Part shown: piece by piece, positions 1 to 6,099 of the stretch
How positions within the stretch are numbered: position 1 is the first letter of the stretch
How the letters are laid out: each line of letters begins with the position of its first letter
Source: Thiobacillus sp.
GTDB taxonomy: Bacteria > Pseudomonadota > Gammaproteobacteria > Burkholderiales > Thiobacillaceae
Direction of reading: 5' to 3'
DNA length: 6,952 nucleotides
Assembly: GCA_003510325.1 (NCBI GenBank)
Contig: DONB01000121.1
Span: 9,325-16,276, forward strand
The notes under the pieces: generated by a model
Database searches by the model: none
The model's input: the letters and a program-made list of their open reading frames with translations, nothing else
What the model was told of the DNA's origin: nothing
Translations under genes and position numbers: made by a program

Positions 1-119
1 TCCAGGGCGACACGGTGCGCGTCTCCGGCGCCAAGCGCGACGTGCTGCAGGACACCATCGCGCTGGTGCGCAAATCCATCACCGATTTCCCGCTGCAGTA
101 CCAGAATTTCCGCGACTAG
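1..119 (+). CDS. yajQ: YajQ family nucleotide-binding protein, C-terminal end (partial)
   Basis: The reading frame is open from base 3 to the TAG at 117-119 and gives the last 38 residues of a protein; the 5' part lies outside the window. The segment [20 protein letters not shown] followed by a terminal LQYQNFRD matches the C-terminal signature of the YajQ/UPF0234 family, whose members end in a near-invariant NFRD. YajQ proteins are small cytoplasmic proteins of about 160 residues that bind nucleotides, and some members bind cyclic di-GMP and affect transcription. Nothing here shows which ligand this one uses. The DJ-1-like gene starts 43 bp downstream on the same strand; yajQ and yajL are also near neighbours in E. 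coli. The family call is secure even from the tail alone. Confidence 0.9.
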   Translation, partial: QGDTVRVSGAKRDVLQDTIALVRKSITDFPLQYQNFRD

Positions 120-162
120 GCTTTCAGCCGCGCAATTCCACTCAGTTCACGAGGAGGCGAAC

Positions 163-708
163 ATGGCCAAGGTTCTGGTTCCCCTGGCGGACGGCTGTGA
201 AGAACTCGAAGCCGTCACCATCATCGACCTGCTGCGCCGCGCAGGCATCGAGGTGGTGACCGCCGGCCTCAAGCCCGGTGTCGTCCAGGCCAGCCGCGGC
301 GTGCAGTTGGTGCCCGACGTGACGCTCGACGCGGCGCTGCAGGACGATTACGACATGGTGGTGCTGCCGGGCGGCATGCCCGGTGCGACGCATCTCAAGG
401 AAGATACGCGCATCCTTGAGCTGCTGAAAAAAATGGCGGCCGACGGCAAGTACACCGCCGCCATCTGCGCCGCGCCGATGGTGCTGGCCGAGGCAGGATT
501 GCTCGACGGCAGGCAGGCGACCAGCTATCCAGGCTTTCTCGACGCGCTGCCCGGCGTCACCGTCAGCGCCGCGGCCGTGGTGCAGGACGGCAAGGTGCTG
601 ACCTCGCGCGGCCCTGGCACGGCGATGGATTTTGCGCTGACGCTGATCGAGACGCTCGCCGGCCGCGACAAGCGCCAGCAGGTCGAGGCCGCACTGGTCA
701 GGTCATAG
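163..708 (+). CDS. yajL: DJ-1/PfpI family protein (YajL-type deglycase/chaperone)
   Basis: This 181-residue cytoplasmic protein aligns along its length with DJ-1/YajL. The oxidation-sensitive nucleophile is Cys102 in AAICAAP, at the nucleophile elbow, with the supporting Glu16 in GCEELE. The conserved LPGGMPGA loop (about 69-75) and the TSRGPGT motif (147-153) are present. Where human DJ-1 has His126, this protein has Tyr122-Pro123, as bacterial members often differ there. Family members are redox-responsive proteins credited with protein and nucleotide deglycation (disputed), glyoxalase activity or covalent chaperone activity; which applies here cannot be read from sequence. The ATG is well supported by a GAGGAGG Shine-Dalgarno at 151-157, five bases upstream. 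No promoter stands out in the 43-bp gap after yajQ, so cotranscription with it is plausible. ThiJ/PfpI is an older label for the same fold. Confidence 0.9.
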   Translation: MAKVLVPLADGCEELEAVTIIDLLRRAGIEVVTAGLKPGVVQASRGVQLVPDVTLDAALQDDYDMVVLPGGMPGATHLKEDTRILELLKKMAADGKYTAAICAAPMVLAEAGLLDGRQATSYPGFLDALPGVTVSAAAVVQDGKVLTSRGPGTAMDFALTLIETLAGRDKRQQVEAALVRS

Positions 709-771
709 CCTGCCGCGCGGCCTCGTTGTTATCATTAGCGCCATCCATACCAAGCCGATCCGGAGACCACC

Positions 772-1206
772 ATGCAGATTCGCGAAATCCTCACCCTCAA
801 GAGCGATGCCATCCACAGCATTGCGCCGACCGATTCGGTGGAAAGCGCCGTCGCCAAGCTGGTGAGCCTGGGCGTCGGTTCGCTGGTGGTGCTGAAGAAC
901 GGCGAGATGGTCGGACTCCTGACCGAGCGCGACGTGGTCCATGGCATGGTCAAGCAGGGCTGCGACCTCAAGGATGCCGAAGTCAGCACCATCATGGTCA
1001 CCGAACCGGTGGTGGCCAATGCCGACGATTCGGTGGACTACGCGCGCGACGTGATGACCAAGTCGCACATCGGCCACCTGCCGATTCTCGACGGCAACAA
1101 GCTGCTCGGCATCATCTCCTTCCACGATGTGGCGCGCGCCTGCCTGAAGGAGGCCAACTTCGAGAACAGTCTCCTGAAACGCTACATCAAGCACTGGCCC
1201 GAATAA
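772..1206 (+). CDS. Stand-alone CBS-domain pair protein
   Basis: A 144-residue cytoplasmic protein consisting almost only of two CBS motifs (roughly residues 8-62 and 72-128), which fold together as a Bateman module. Each repeat ends with the usual signature: GLLTERDVV around 48-56 and GIISFHDVA around 113-121. The Asp residues (54 and 119) and preceding Thr51/Ser116 sit where adenosyl nucleotides contact the ribose and phosphates. No enzymatic or transporter domain is attached, so the likely job is sensing AMP, ATP or a related adenosyl ligand and regulating a partner not visible here. The start is backed by GGAG at 762-765, six bases before the ATG. It lies 63 bp after the DJ-1-like gene on the same strand and converges with the DsrE-like gene beyond. 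The family is secure; the specific function is unknown. Confidence 0.88.
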   Translation: MQIREILTLKSDAIHSIAPTDSVESAVAKLVSLGVGSLVVLKNGEMVGLLTERDVVHGMVKQGCDLKDAEVSTIMVTEPVVANADDSVDYARDVMTKSHIGHLPILDGNKLLGIISFHDVARACLKEANFENSLLKRYIKHWPE

Positions 1207-1221
1207 GGTCCGCACAGGCCG

Positions 1222-1244
1222 CCCTCTGCCCGAAGGCGGGAGGG
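1222..1244. terminator. Possible hairpin between convergent genes
   Basis: CCCTCTGCC (1222-1230) can pair with GGCGGGAGGG (1235-1244) across a CGAA loop, giving about nine pairs with one bulged G and one G-U. It sits in the 59-bp gap between the convergent stop codons of the CBS gene and the DsrE-like gene, where a shared terminator would be expected. Neither side has a T-tract, so it is not a canonical intrinsic terminator; it could block RNA decay or do nothing. Confidence 0.35.
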
Positions 1245-1265
1245 GAATCGTGTTGCCCAAACCGA

Positions 1266-1775
1266 CTAACGGATCGACTCGATGTCGATCGTCTTGCTCA
1301 TGATCTGCGGGATGATCAGGGCATAGCCCTGCTGCTGCCAGTGCGCCAGTTCGGTAATGGCATTGGGCACCACCTCGATGAAGTCATGGAAGTCCTCCAC
1401 GGCATAGCCGTAGTCTTCCGCGGCCTGGCCGCATACCTTGAACGACACCCCGAAATCCGCGTAATACCGCATGCGGTCGACCGCTTCCTGGTATTTCGCC
1501 TCGTTCTTTTTCGCCACCGTCACGATTTCGGTGCCGTGGATGACCACCACGACGCTCAGGTCTTCGGGCGAATAGTTGTAGGGCGCCGCCTGCAGGGGAT
1601 TCATCAGCGAGCGCACCCAGTAGAGCGCGCTGCCGATTTTCTGCGGGTCGTCCAGATAGAACTCGAACATGACCTTGGCCGGCGCGTAGGGCGTCGCCAC
1701 CCATTTCCCAGCGGCCAGCGCGGATGCGCTGAGTCCCAGACACAGACCTGCCACCGCAACCCGTAATGCCTTCAT
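1266..1775 (-). CDS. Secreted DsrE-family protein (periplasmic)
   Basis: This 169-residue protein begins with a signal peptide: Lys3 and Arg5, a hydrophobic stretch to about residue 20, and a likely signal peptidase I site in the ALAAG region (about 21-23). The mature part has DsrE-like features: a hydrophobic strand ending in His-Gly (VVVVIHGTE, 75-83), then GVSFKVCGQAA (109-119) with the only Cys of the mature protein at 115, and a C-terminal VVPNAITELAHWQQQGYALI (136-155). Cytoplasmic DsrE/TusD proteins carry persulfide sulfur on a conserved Cys; whether secreted relatives do so is inference. It is the last gene of the minus-strand run, 33 bp after rsgA, with AGGAG seven bases before the ATG (1783-1787 on the plus strand). 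The second secreted DsrE-like protein of the window ends at 5612. Confidence 0.8.
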   Translation of the reverse strand: MKALRVAVAGLCLGLSASALAAGKWVATPYAPAKVMFEFYLDDPQKIGSALYWVRSLMNPLQAAPYNYSPEDLSVVVVIHGTEIVTVAKKNEAKYQEAVDRMRYYADFGVSFKVCGQAAEDYGYAVEDFHDFIEVVPNAITELAHWQQQGYALIIPQIMSKTIDIESIR

Positions 1776-1808
1776 GGTTGCTCTCCTTTGATGCGGAACG
1801 AGTTTCTT

Positions 1809-2687
1809 TTATAGGCGCTGGGCGGCGTTCTGCTGCAGTCGGCGCAGGGTCTGGAACAGCTTGAGGCGTGCCGGTTCGATCTCGCCCGCCGCCGCGGCCT
1901 CCTGCAGCCGGCAGCCCGGCTCGGTCTCGTGCCTGCAGTCGCGGAAGCGGCACTGCCCCAAGAACGGACGGAACTCGACGAAGGCCTGCGCCAGGGCGCC
2001 GGCGTCCAGATGCTGCAGGGCAAACTCCTGCAGGCCGGGCGAGTCGATCACCGCTGAAACGGCATCCAGCCGGTGCAGGCGGGTGTGGGTGGTGGTGTGG
2101 CGCCCGCTGTCGAGCGCTTCCGAATACTTGGCGGTCAACACGTCGGCGTCCGGAAACAGCGCATTGATCAGCGTCGACTTGCCCATCCCGGACTGGCCGA
2201 TCAGCAGCGTGGTATGACCGTGCAGGGCAGGACGCAGCGGCGCCACGTCGGTCAGCGCCGACAGCATGACCAGCGGGTAGCCGATCCGGGTGAGCAGATC
2301 CAGGCGCTCGCGGGCGGCGGGCGTTTCCGGCAGATCGGCCTTGTTGAGGACGAGCAGGCTGGCGATGCCCTGGTCTTCGGCGGCGAGAACGCAGCGCTGC
2401 ACCAGCTCCATCGAAAAACTCGGCCGTGCCGCCACCACCACGGCAAGCTGGGTGACGTTGGCGGCGATGGCCTTGGTCTTGAACGCGTCCGAGCGGTAGA
2501 GCAGGCTGGTGCGCGGCAGTACCGCCTCGATCACCCCGGCATCGCCGTCGCGGCGGACCTCGACCTGATCTCCGCACACCACGCGCAGGTGGCGTCCCCT
2601 GACCTGACACGGCAGGCTGCCCTCGGCGGTCGCGACGATGAAGCGGCGGCTGAAGGCAGCGACGACCTGGCCGGTCAGGGCGGCCAT
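1809..2687 (-). CDS. rsgA: Ribosome small subunit-dependent GTPase A
   Basis: A 292-residue circularly permuted GTPase that acts late in 30S subunit assembly. Domain order: an OB-fold (about 1-60, with GRHLRVVCGDQVEV), then the G domain in permuted order, with NKAD (115-118, G4), SAL (143-145, G5), the P-loop GQSGMGKST (164-172, G1), the switch I RHTTTHTRL (196-204, G2) and DSPG (215-218, G3). The C-terminal zinc site is Cys246, Cys251, His253 and Cys259, the C-x4-C-x-H-x5-C pattern of RsgA/YjeQ. All key residues are intact and the length is normal. The start matches the usual MA-x-TGQVV opening, but it has no good Shine-Dalgarno: only AAGG right against the ATG. A remnant reading frame stops three bases upstream, so translational coupling is possible. 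It sits downstream of the dehydratase and upstream of the DsrE-like gene, all on the minus strand. Confidence 0.97.
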   Translation of the reverse strand: MAALTGQVVAAFSRRFIVATAEGSLPCQVRGRHLRVVCGDQVEVRRDGDAGVIEAVLPRTSLLYRSDAFKTKAIAANVTQLAVVVAARPSFSMELVQRCVLAAEDQGIASLLVLNKADLPETPAARERLDLLTRIGYPLVMLSALTDVAPLRPALHGHTTLLIGQSGMGKSTLINALFPDADVLTAKYSEALDSGRHTTTHTRLHRLDAVSAVIDSPGLQEFALQHLDAGALAQAFVEFRPFLGQCRFRDCRHETEPGCRLQEAAAAGEIEPARLKLFQTLRRLQQNAAQRL

Positions 2688-2690
2688 GCC

Positions 2691-2750
2691 TTAGATGTCG
2701 AACGGCATGTCGACTTTGGCGGCGCAGGTGAAGTCGTTCTGGCTTCGGCC
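2691..2750 (-). pseudogene. Diverged remnant of the 3' end of a pterin dehydratase gene
   Basis: The minus strand from about 2750 to the TAA at 2693-2691 encodes GRSQNDFTCAAKVDMPFDI and stop. The intact dehydratase just upstream ends [20 protein letters not shown] and stop. The two nucleotide segments, starting at 2691 and 2815, agree at 38 of the first 50 bases by my count, with many differences in third codon positions. It therefore looks like the tail of a second, diverged dehydratase copy that lost its front, not a fresh duplication. The active-site His-His region is absent, so it cannot be an enzyme. The frame stays open upstream, with a possible GTG at 2783 (30 codons), but no convincing ribosome binding site. 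The stop lies three bases before the rsgA ATG. Confidence 0.7.
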
Positions 2751-2814
2751 GGCGCAACGCGCCTTAACGTTCGCGTTGCTCACGTTGGCCTGCGCCGAAA
2801 TGACGCCCTCTGCC

Positions 2815-3156
2815 TTAGATGTCCAGGAGAGCATCGACTTTTGCTGCGCAGATGAAGTCGTTTTCCGACAGGCCGCCGATCGCGTGCGTCCAGAATTCGA
2901 CCTTGACGGTGTTGTAGCCCACCAGCAGGTAGGGATGGTGGTCTTCGCGGTGCGACACCCACATCACGGCGTTGGTGAAGGCCTGCGCCTGATAATGGTC
3001 CTTGAACTTGAATTCCTTGACGATTTTCACGCCGTCGCGCTGCCAGCCCGACAGGCCTTTCAGCAGGGGCGTGATCTGCGCATCGGTCAAGGGCGCGACG
3101 CCGCCCTCGCAGGGCGCGCACTTCTTGCGGACGAGTTCTTCGACGATGGTGCTCAT
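2815..3156 (-). CDS. Pterin-4a-carbinolamine dehydratase (4a-hydroxytetrahydrobiopterin dehydratase)
   Basis: A 113-residue cytoplasmic enzyme of the PCBD/PhhB family, which dehydrates 4a-hydroxytetrahydropterin to the quinonoid dihydropterin as part of pterin cofactor recycling. The family signature is intact: EDHHP (71-75) with the catalytic pair His73-His74, followed by [16 protein letters not shown] (86-101) with Trp89, His91 and Asp100. The N-terminal KKCAPCEGG (11-19) is common in bacterial members. Length is typical. Ribosome binding is by AAGGAAG just before the ATG, and that site overlaps the TAA of the cytochrome gene (3168-3166), leaving a 9-bp gap, so the two are almost certainly cotranscribed and probably translationally coupled. 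No aromatic amino acid hydroxylase is visible in the window, so the pterin user is unknown. A broken second copy of its 3' end follows downstream. Confidence 0.95.
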   Translation of the reverse strand: MSTIVEELVRKKCAPCEGGVAPLTDAQITPLLKGLSGWQRDGVKIVKEFKFKDHYQAQAFTNAVMWVSHREDHHPYLLVGYNTVKVEFWTHAIGGLSENDFICAAKVDALLDI

Positions 3157-3165
3157 AACGCTTCC

Positions 3166-3474
3166 TTACTTGAACTTGTAGTACTGCTGGTTGAGATAGG
3201 CGGCGACGTGCGCCTCGTCTTCCGGGAACCAGCCCGCGCCGGTGTTGGCATTGCAGCCGGAAATGCGGGCCGTCAGCTGCTGGGCGTTCTTGGTCTTGCG
3301 GTCGGCGCGCGTGTAGATCTTGCTGCCGTCGCCGCCGAACATGTTGGCATGGCAGCTGATGCAGGCCTTGTCGTGCAGGGTCTTGCCGGTTCTGGGATCG
3401 CCCTTGGCAAACGGTGCGGCATGAACGCCTGTGGAAAGCATTGCTGTAGCGAATAAAACCGTCAGGGTTTTCAT
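3166..3474 (-). CDS. Small secreted c-type cytochrome with no canonical Met ligand
   Basis: A 102-residue precursor with a signal peptide ([19 protein letters not shown], cleavage likely after Ala19 or Ala20), giving a mature protein of about 83 residues in the periplasm. The single heme site is CISCH (38-42). The only Met in the mature protein is Met45, three residues after the heme His, where it cannot be the distal ligand of a class I cytochrome. The region where that Met normally sits reads [12 protein letters not shown] (72-83), with a third Cys (74) and two Asn. High-spin SHP-type cytochromes use Asn there, so a five-coordinate or Asn-ligated heme is possible; this resemblance is from memory. 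The start is supported by AGGAGG seven bases upstream. It is the first gene of the minus-strand run and is divergent from orn. Redox partner unknown. Confidence 0.87.
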   Translation of the reverse strand: MKTLTVLFATAMLSTGVHAAPFAKGDPRTGKTLHDKACISCHANMFGGDGSKIYTRADRKTKNAQQLTARISGCNANTGAGWFPEDEAHVAAYLNQQYYKFK

Positions 3475-3476
3475 GG

Positions 3477-3489
3477 CCAGGCCTCCTGG
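3477..3489 (-). promoter_or_regulatory. Shine-Dalgarno of the cytochrome gene inside a small inverted repeat
   Basis: On the minus strand the sequence CCAGG-AGG-CCTGG lies directly before GCC-ATG of the cytochrome gene. The AGGAGG ribosome binding site spans the left arm and loop, so a five-pair hairpin would partly hide it. The short stem and three-base loop make this a weak structure; it may be chance in GC-rich DNA. Confidence 0.3.
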
Positions 3490-3502
3490 ATAAGAAGCAT
3501 GG

Positions 3503-3508
3503 ATTATG
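3503..3508 (-). promoter_or_regulatory. Possible -10 element for the cytochrome operon
   Basis: CATAAT on the minus strand matches five of six bases of the TATAAT consensus and would start transcription about 22 bases before the cytochrome ATG, leaving room for its AGGAGG site. No good -35 is seen 16-18 bases upstream, so this is a weak candidate. For the divergent orn gene no convincing promoter could be singled out in the rest of the 114-bp intergenic region. Confidence 0.25.
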
Positions 3509-3588
3509 GCTGCAAGCCGACCCTTCTGCCACCCCGAGTTGCGTATGGTCTATGCGAAAATGCAGCCTGTTCAATTCAGGAAATTCAC

Positions 3589-4137
3589 ATGGCCCTCAAT
3601 CCCACGCATCTTCTCTGGCTGGATATGGAAATGACCGGCCTGTCGCCCGACACCGATCGCATCATCGAACTCGCCATCGTCGTCACCGATGCCGACCTCA
3701 ATACCGTGGCCGAAGGCCCCGTGCTGGTCGTCCATCAGCCCGACGAGGTGATGAATGCGATGGACAACTGGAACAAGGGCACGCACGGAAAATCGGGGCT
3801 GATCGACCGCGTCAAGGCTTCGCAACTCGACGAGGCCGCGGCCGAAGCGCAGATGCTGGAATTCGTGAAGCAGCACGTATCGGCCCGGACCTCGCCGATG
3901 TGCGGCAATTCCATCTGCCAGGACCGCCGCTTCATGGCGCGTTACATGCCGCAGCTGGAAGCCTTCTTCCACTACCGCAACCTGGATGTCAGCACCCTGA
4001 AGGAGCTGGCCAAGCGCTGGCGCCCCGGGCTGGCGGAAGGCTTCAAGAAATCCAGCAAGCACGAGGCGCTGGCGGACATCTACGAATCCATCGAAGAAAT
4101 GAAGTACTACCGCGAACACTTCATCCGCAACGAATAA
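3589..4137 (+). CDS. orn: Oligoribonuclease
   Basis: A 182-residue 3'-to-5' exoribonuclease of the DEDDh family that degrades the shortest RNA fragments, including pGpG from cyclic di-GMP turnover, to mononucleotides in the cytoplasm. All catalytic residues are present at the same positions as in E. coli Orn: Asp12 and Glu14 (WLDMEMTGL), Asp112 ([10 protein letters not shown]), His158 and Asp163 (KHEALADI). Length equals the usual ~180 residues. I chose the ATG at 3589 because the family begins a few residues before WLDMEMTG and an AGGAAA site lies at 3578-3583; an in-frame ATG at 3499 would add 30 non-conserved residues and has no such support. The gene is divergent from the cytochrome operon and convergent with the porin gene. 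Its TAA merges into an A-run that belongs to the porin terminator. Confidence 0.98.
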   Translation: MALNPTHLLWLDMEMTGLSPDTDRIIELAIVVTDADLNTVAEGPVLVVHQPDEVMNAMDNWNKGTHGKSGLIDRVKASQLDEAAAEAQMLEFVKQHVSARTSPMCGNSICQDRRFMARYMPQLEAFFHYRNLDVSTLKELAKRWRPGLAEGFKKSSKHEALADIYESIEEMKYYREHFIRNE

Positions 4138-4160
4138 AAAAAGGCGGCCGGTAGGCCGCC
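4136..4160 (-). terminator. Rho-independent terminator of the porin gene
   Basis: GGCGGCC (4143-4149) and GGCCGCC (4154-4160) form a perfect seven-pair stem with a four-base loop. On the minus strand the stem is followed by seven T (complement of the A-run at 4136-4142), the classical intrinsic terminator layout, 26 bp after the porin stop. The U-tract overlaps the orn stop codon. Read on the plus strand the hairpin has no T-tract, so it would serve orn poorly. Confidence 0.85.
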
Positions 4161-4185
4161 GCAGGAGGAGACAGGTCAGGATTGA

Positions 4186-5478
4186 TCAGAAGAACCAGGT
4201 CAGCTGGACGCTGGCCCGGTCACCGAGATTGTCGGCGATGAGCTGCGCGTTGGTCCGCTGGGCGCCGGCCGGAATGGCTGACAGGTTGGGTACATCCAGG
4301 TCCCGCCATTCGTAGTTCAGCGTCAGCCGCGTGTTTTTGTAGAAGAACCAGTTCGCTGCCAGCGTTGTGGTGGTGAACTGGCGTTCCAGCGCTGCGGTTT
4401 CGGTCATGCGGTTGAAGACGTCGTGCCGCAGGCTGGTTTCCCAGTTCTTGTGGAAGCGCCAGCCGCCCTCGACATACCAGCCGTTGGCCTTTTCGTTGAG
4501 CCCGATCTGAACGGGTTGCCCCGGGAAAGGCGGGTTGGGGCCGCCGAAGATCATGCCGTCGCCGCGCAGGTATTCCGCCGTGGCACGCCAGGGGCCTTTC
4601 TGATAACGGGCGCCGATGCCCTCGCGAATGCGGTCGAAATCCTGTCCGCCGAATTCGCGCTCGCCGTTCTGGTGCCAGAGCCAGACTGAGGCGTCCTCGC
4701 GATTGGGCCCCTTGCTCTTGCCGAACACATAGGATGCCTGCAGACGGCCGGTAATGTCCTTGTTGCTGTCGTTGTCGGACAACGCCTCGATTTCGTTGCC
4801 GTTGGAGACCATCAGCGCATAGGAAAACTCCCATGGACCCTTGTTGAACCAGTCGTAGACCTGCAGGCCCCAGTCACGGAAACCTGAGCCGCCGCTGACG
4901 GTCGCGCCGTTCGACGCGCCCGTCGCGTTCACTGCGCCCGTCGATCTGACCTGGTTTTCGACCAGCAGATTGGTCGCGGCATTGCTGAAATAGACGTACG
5001 GATAGGCCAGGTGCACGGCCACCAGCGCCTCCTCGCTGGTGGGAAGCTTGAACAGGCCGGCGCGGATGCGTGCGCCCGGGATGTAGTTGAAGGTGATCGA
5101 GGCATCGGTCATCATCACGTCGCGCTTCGACGTCACGGCATTCCTGCCAGCCTCGGCGAGCAGGAAGTAGTTGATCCTGCCGGGCAGGATGTTGCCTCGT
5201 GCGCCCAGGCGGGCACGAAAGAACTGAGCCTGCTCATTGTCTTCAAGATCGGGGCCCACCCGGTTCGGCAGGGTGAGTTGGCCGTTGAAGGGTGCGGCCG
5301 CGCCGAGCAAGCCCTGAATCGGATCGGCGTCGATGGTGGTGTAGGTCGGCTGCAAAAATCCGAACAGCTTGACGTGGCCGCTGTTGGGCGCTTCATTGCC
5401 CTGGATTTGAAGCCAGTTGGCGGCTTGGGCGGGCAGTGGCAGCAAGGTTGCCAGCAGCACGATCATTTTTGTCTTCAT
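4186..5478 (-). CDS. Outer-membrane porin, phosphate-selective O/P-like family
   Basis: A 430-residue precursor. The signal peptide MKTKMIVLLATLLPLPAQA is followed by a probable cleavage site before or after Ala20. The rest is rich in alternating beta-strand patterns with aromatic girdles, for example GHVKLFGFLQPTYTTI near the N-terminus, FRDWGLQVYDWFNKGPWEF in the middle, and ANWFFYKNTRLTLNYEWRDL near the C-terminus. It ends LTWFF, the terminal Phe expected of a BAM substrate. The overall plan, with RARLGARG, the lipid-facing strands and the NWFFYKNTRL-type penultimate strands, resembles the OprO/OprP family. The substrate cannot be read from sequence, and no Pho box was found upstream. GGGAG lies nine bases before the ATG. 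It is 133 bp downstream of the DsrE-like gene on the same strand and ends at a strong terminator. Confidence 0.8.
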   Translation of the reverse strand: MKTKMIVLLATLLPLPAQAANWLQIQGNEAPNSGHVKLFGFLQPTYTTIDADPIQGLLGAAAPFNGQLTLPNRVGPDLEDNEQAQFFRARLGARGNILPGRINYFLLAEAGRNAVTSKRDVMMTDASITFNYIPGARIRAGLFKLPTSEEALVAVHLAYPYVYFSNAATNLLVENQVRSTGAVNATGASNGATVSGGSGFRDWGLQVYDWFNKGPWEFSYALMVSNGNEIEALSDNDSNKDITGRLQASYVFGKSKGPNREDASVWLWHQNGEREFGGQDFDRIREGIGARYQKGPWRATAEYLRGDGMIFGGPNPPFPGQPVQIGLNEKANGWYVEGGWRFHKNWETSLRHDVFNRMTETAALERQFTTTTLAANWFFYKNTRLTLNYEWRDLDVPNLSAIPAGAQRTNAQLIADNLGDRASVQLTWFF

Positions 5479-5580
5479 TGATGCATCTCCCTGAGTGTGC
5501 GTTTATTGGGCGTAAAACGACCCTGAACTGAGGCCGATGGCCGCAATTCGGGGTGGACAACAACAACAGGTAACTCGATT

Positions 5581-5599
5581 CTGGGGCCCGGAGCCCCAG
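5581..5599 (-). terminator. Hairpin after the second DsrE-like gene (weak terminator or processing site)
   Basis: CTGGGGC (5581-5587) and GCCCCAG (5593-5599) form a perfect seven-pair stem with a five-base loop, 12 bp past the stop of the DsrE-like gene. On the minus strand it is followed by AATCGAGTTACC with no real T-tract, so full termination is doubtful. It could reduce read-through into the porin gene or stabilise the upstream message. In the rest of the 133-bp gap (5479-5611) I see only a short (TTG)n run and the porin ribosome binding site, with no convincing promoter. Confidence 0.45.
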
Positions 5600-5611
5600 G
5601 CGGGCAGAAGC

Positions 5612-6031
5612 TTAGGGCTTCAGATAGACGTAGCCTTCCTGAGACTGCAGCTTGCCGATTTCGGCGACGCCGGACGGCACGACGGTGGCTTCCATGTTCA
5701 CCGCGCTGGCGTCCAGTTTGCGGGCCTTCAGGGTGTTGTTGCAGACGCGGAAATCGACGCCTTTCGCTTTCAGGCCGGACACGATGGGCGCGAATTCGCC
5801 TTTGTCGTCCTTGGCGTCGTTGAGCAGGAAATCGATGCCCTTGCCGTGGGTCACCACCACAATCTTGGCATCCGGAGCGGCATTGAGATGGTTGTTCACG
5901 TTGTTCATGGCGACGCGCGCAACGGAGGAATCGTTGACGTGGTACACCACTTTTTCTTCTGCGGCGCTGACAGCCATGGGGGCGGTGGCAAGAAGCAGGG
6001 CGGCGAGCATGGGGGTGAAGGCGCGTTTCAT
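5612..6031 (-). CDS. Secreted DsrE-family protein (periplasmic), second copy
   Basis: A 139-residue precursor with a clear signal peptide (Lys2-Arg3, hydrophobic core 8-20, site AVSA before AEE, cleavage about 23/24). The mature ~116 residues show the DsrE-like pattern: KIVVVTHGKGIDFLL (56-70), GLKAKGVDFRVCNNTLKARK (86-105) with the only Cys of the protein at 97, and VVPSGVAEIGKLQSQEGY (117-134). The same order of His-Gly strand, Cys strand and VVP-x3-E-x3-Q-x2-GY end occurs in the other DsrE-like protein at 1266-1775, so they are distant paralogues. The likely role is sulfur or redox chemistry in the periplasm, by analogy only. AGGAG lies ten bases before the ATG. A promoter-like element shared with the sigma-factor gene lies upstream, pointing at this gene. 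The porin follows 133 bp downstream. Confidence 0.82.
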   Translation of the reverse strand: MKRAFTPMLAALLLATAPMAVSAAEEKVVYHVNDSSVARVAMNNVNNHLNAAPDAKIVVVTHGKGIDFLLNDAKDDKGEFAPIVSGLKAKGVDFRVCNNTLKARKLDASAVNMEATVVPSGVAEIGKLQSQEGYVYLKP

Positions 6032-6057
6032 GATGTTGAGTCTCCTGTTTGGCTATA

Positions 6058-6085
6058 TGAATATGAATAAGCCGACTACATCCAA
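6058..6085 (-). promoter_or_regulatory. Weak sigma-70-like alternative promoter for the DsrE-like gene
   Basis: TTGGAT and TATTCA on the minus strand are separated by 16 bases in an AT-rich stretch about 30 bp before the DsrE-like ATG. Each hexamer matches the consensus only partly. It could give basal expression in addition to the better-supported upstream element at 6100-6129. Confidence 0.2.
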
Positions 6086-6099
6086 GTCGAGCCTGTATA

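Noticed and set aside
712..721. GCCGCGCGGC palindrome after the DJ-1-like gene as a terminator
   Set aside because: It has no loop and no adjacent T-tract, and short GC palindromes are expected by chance in this composition.
729..735. TATCAT as a -10 box for the CBS gene
   Set aside because: No -35-like hexamer is found at the right distance, which would fall on the GC-rich end of the upstream gene.
726..1766. Long plus-strand open frame across the CBS gene and antisense to the DsrE-like gene
   Set aside because: Composition is Arg/His-rich and has no recognisable domain; the CBS protein in another frame explains the first part and the DsrE-like gene on the other strand explains the second.
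1384..2757. Long open frame of 457 codons on the minus strand overlapping rsgA and the DsrE-like gene
   Set aside because: It is a shifted frame in GC-rich DNA, rich in Arg, Pro and Gly, and runs through two genes whose intact family motifs are in other frames.
3499..3588. N-terminal extension of Orn from an upstream ATG
   Set aside because: The added 30 residues do not resemble Orn, catalytic residues are numbered as in E. coli Orn only from 3589, and the Shine-Dalgarno sits before 3589.
5559..5569. Short (CAA)n tandem run before the porin gene
   Set aside because: Only about four triplet units in non-coding DNA; too short to be called a phase-variable repeat.
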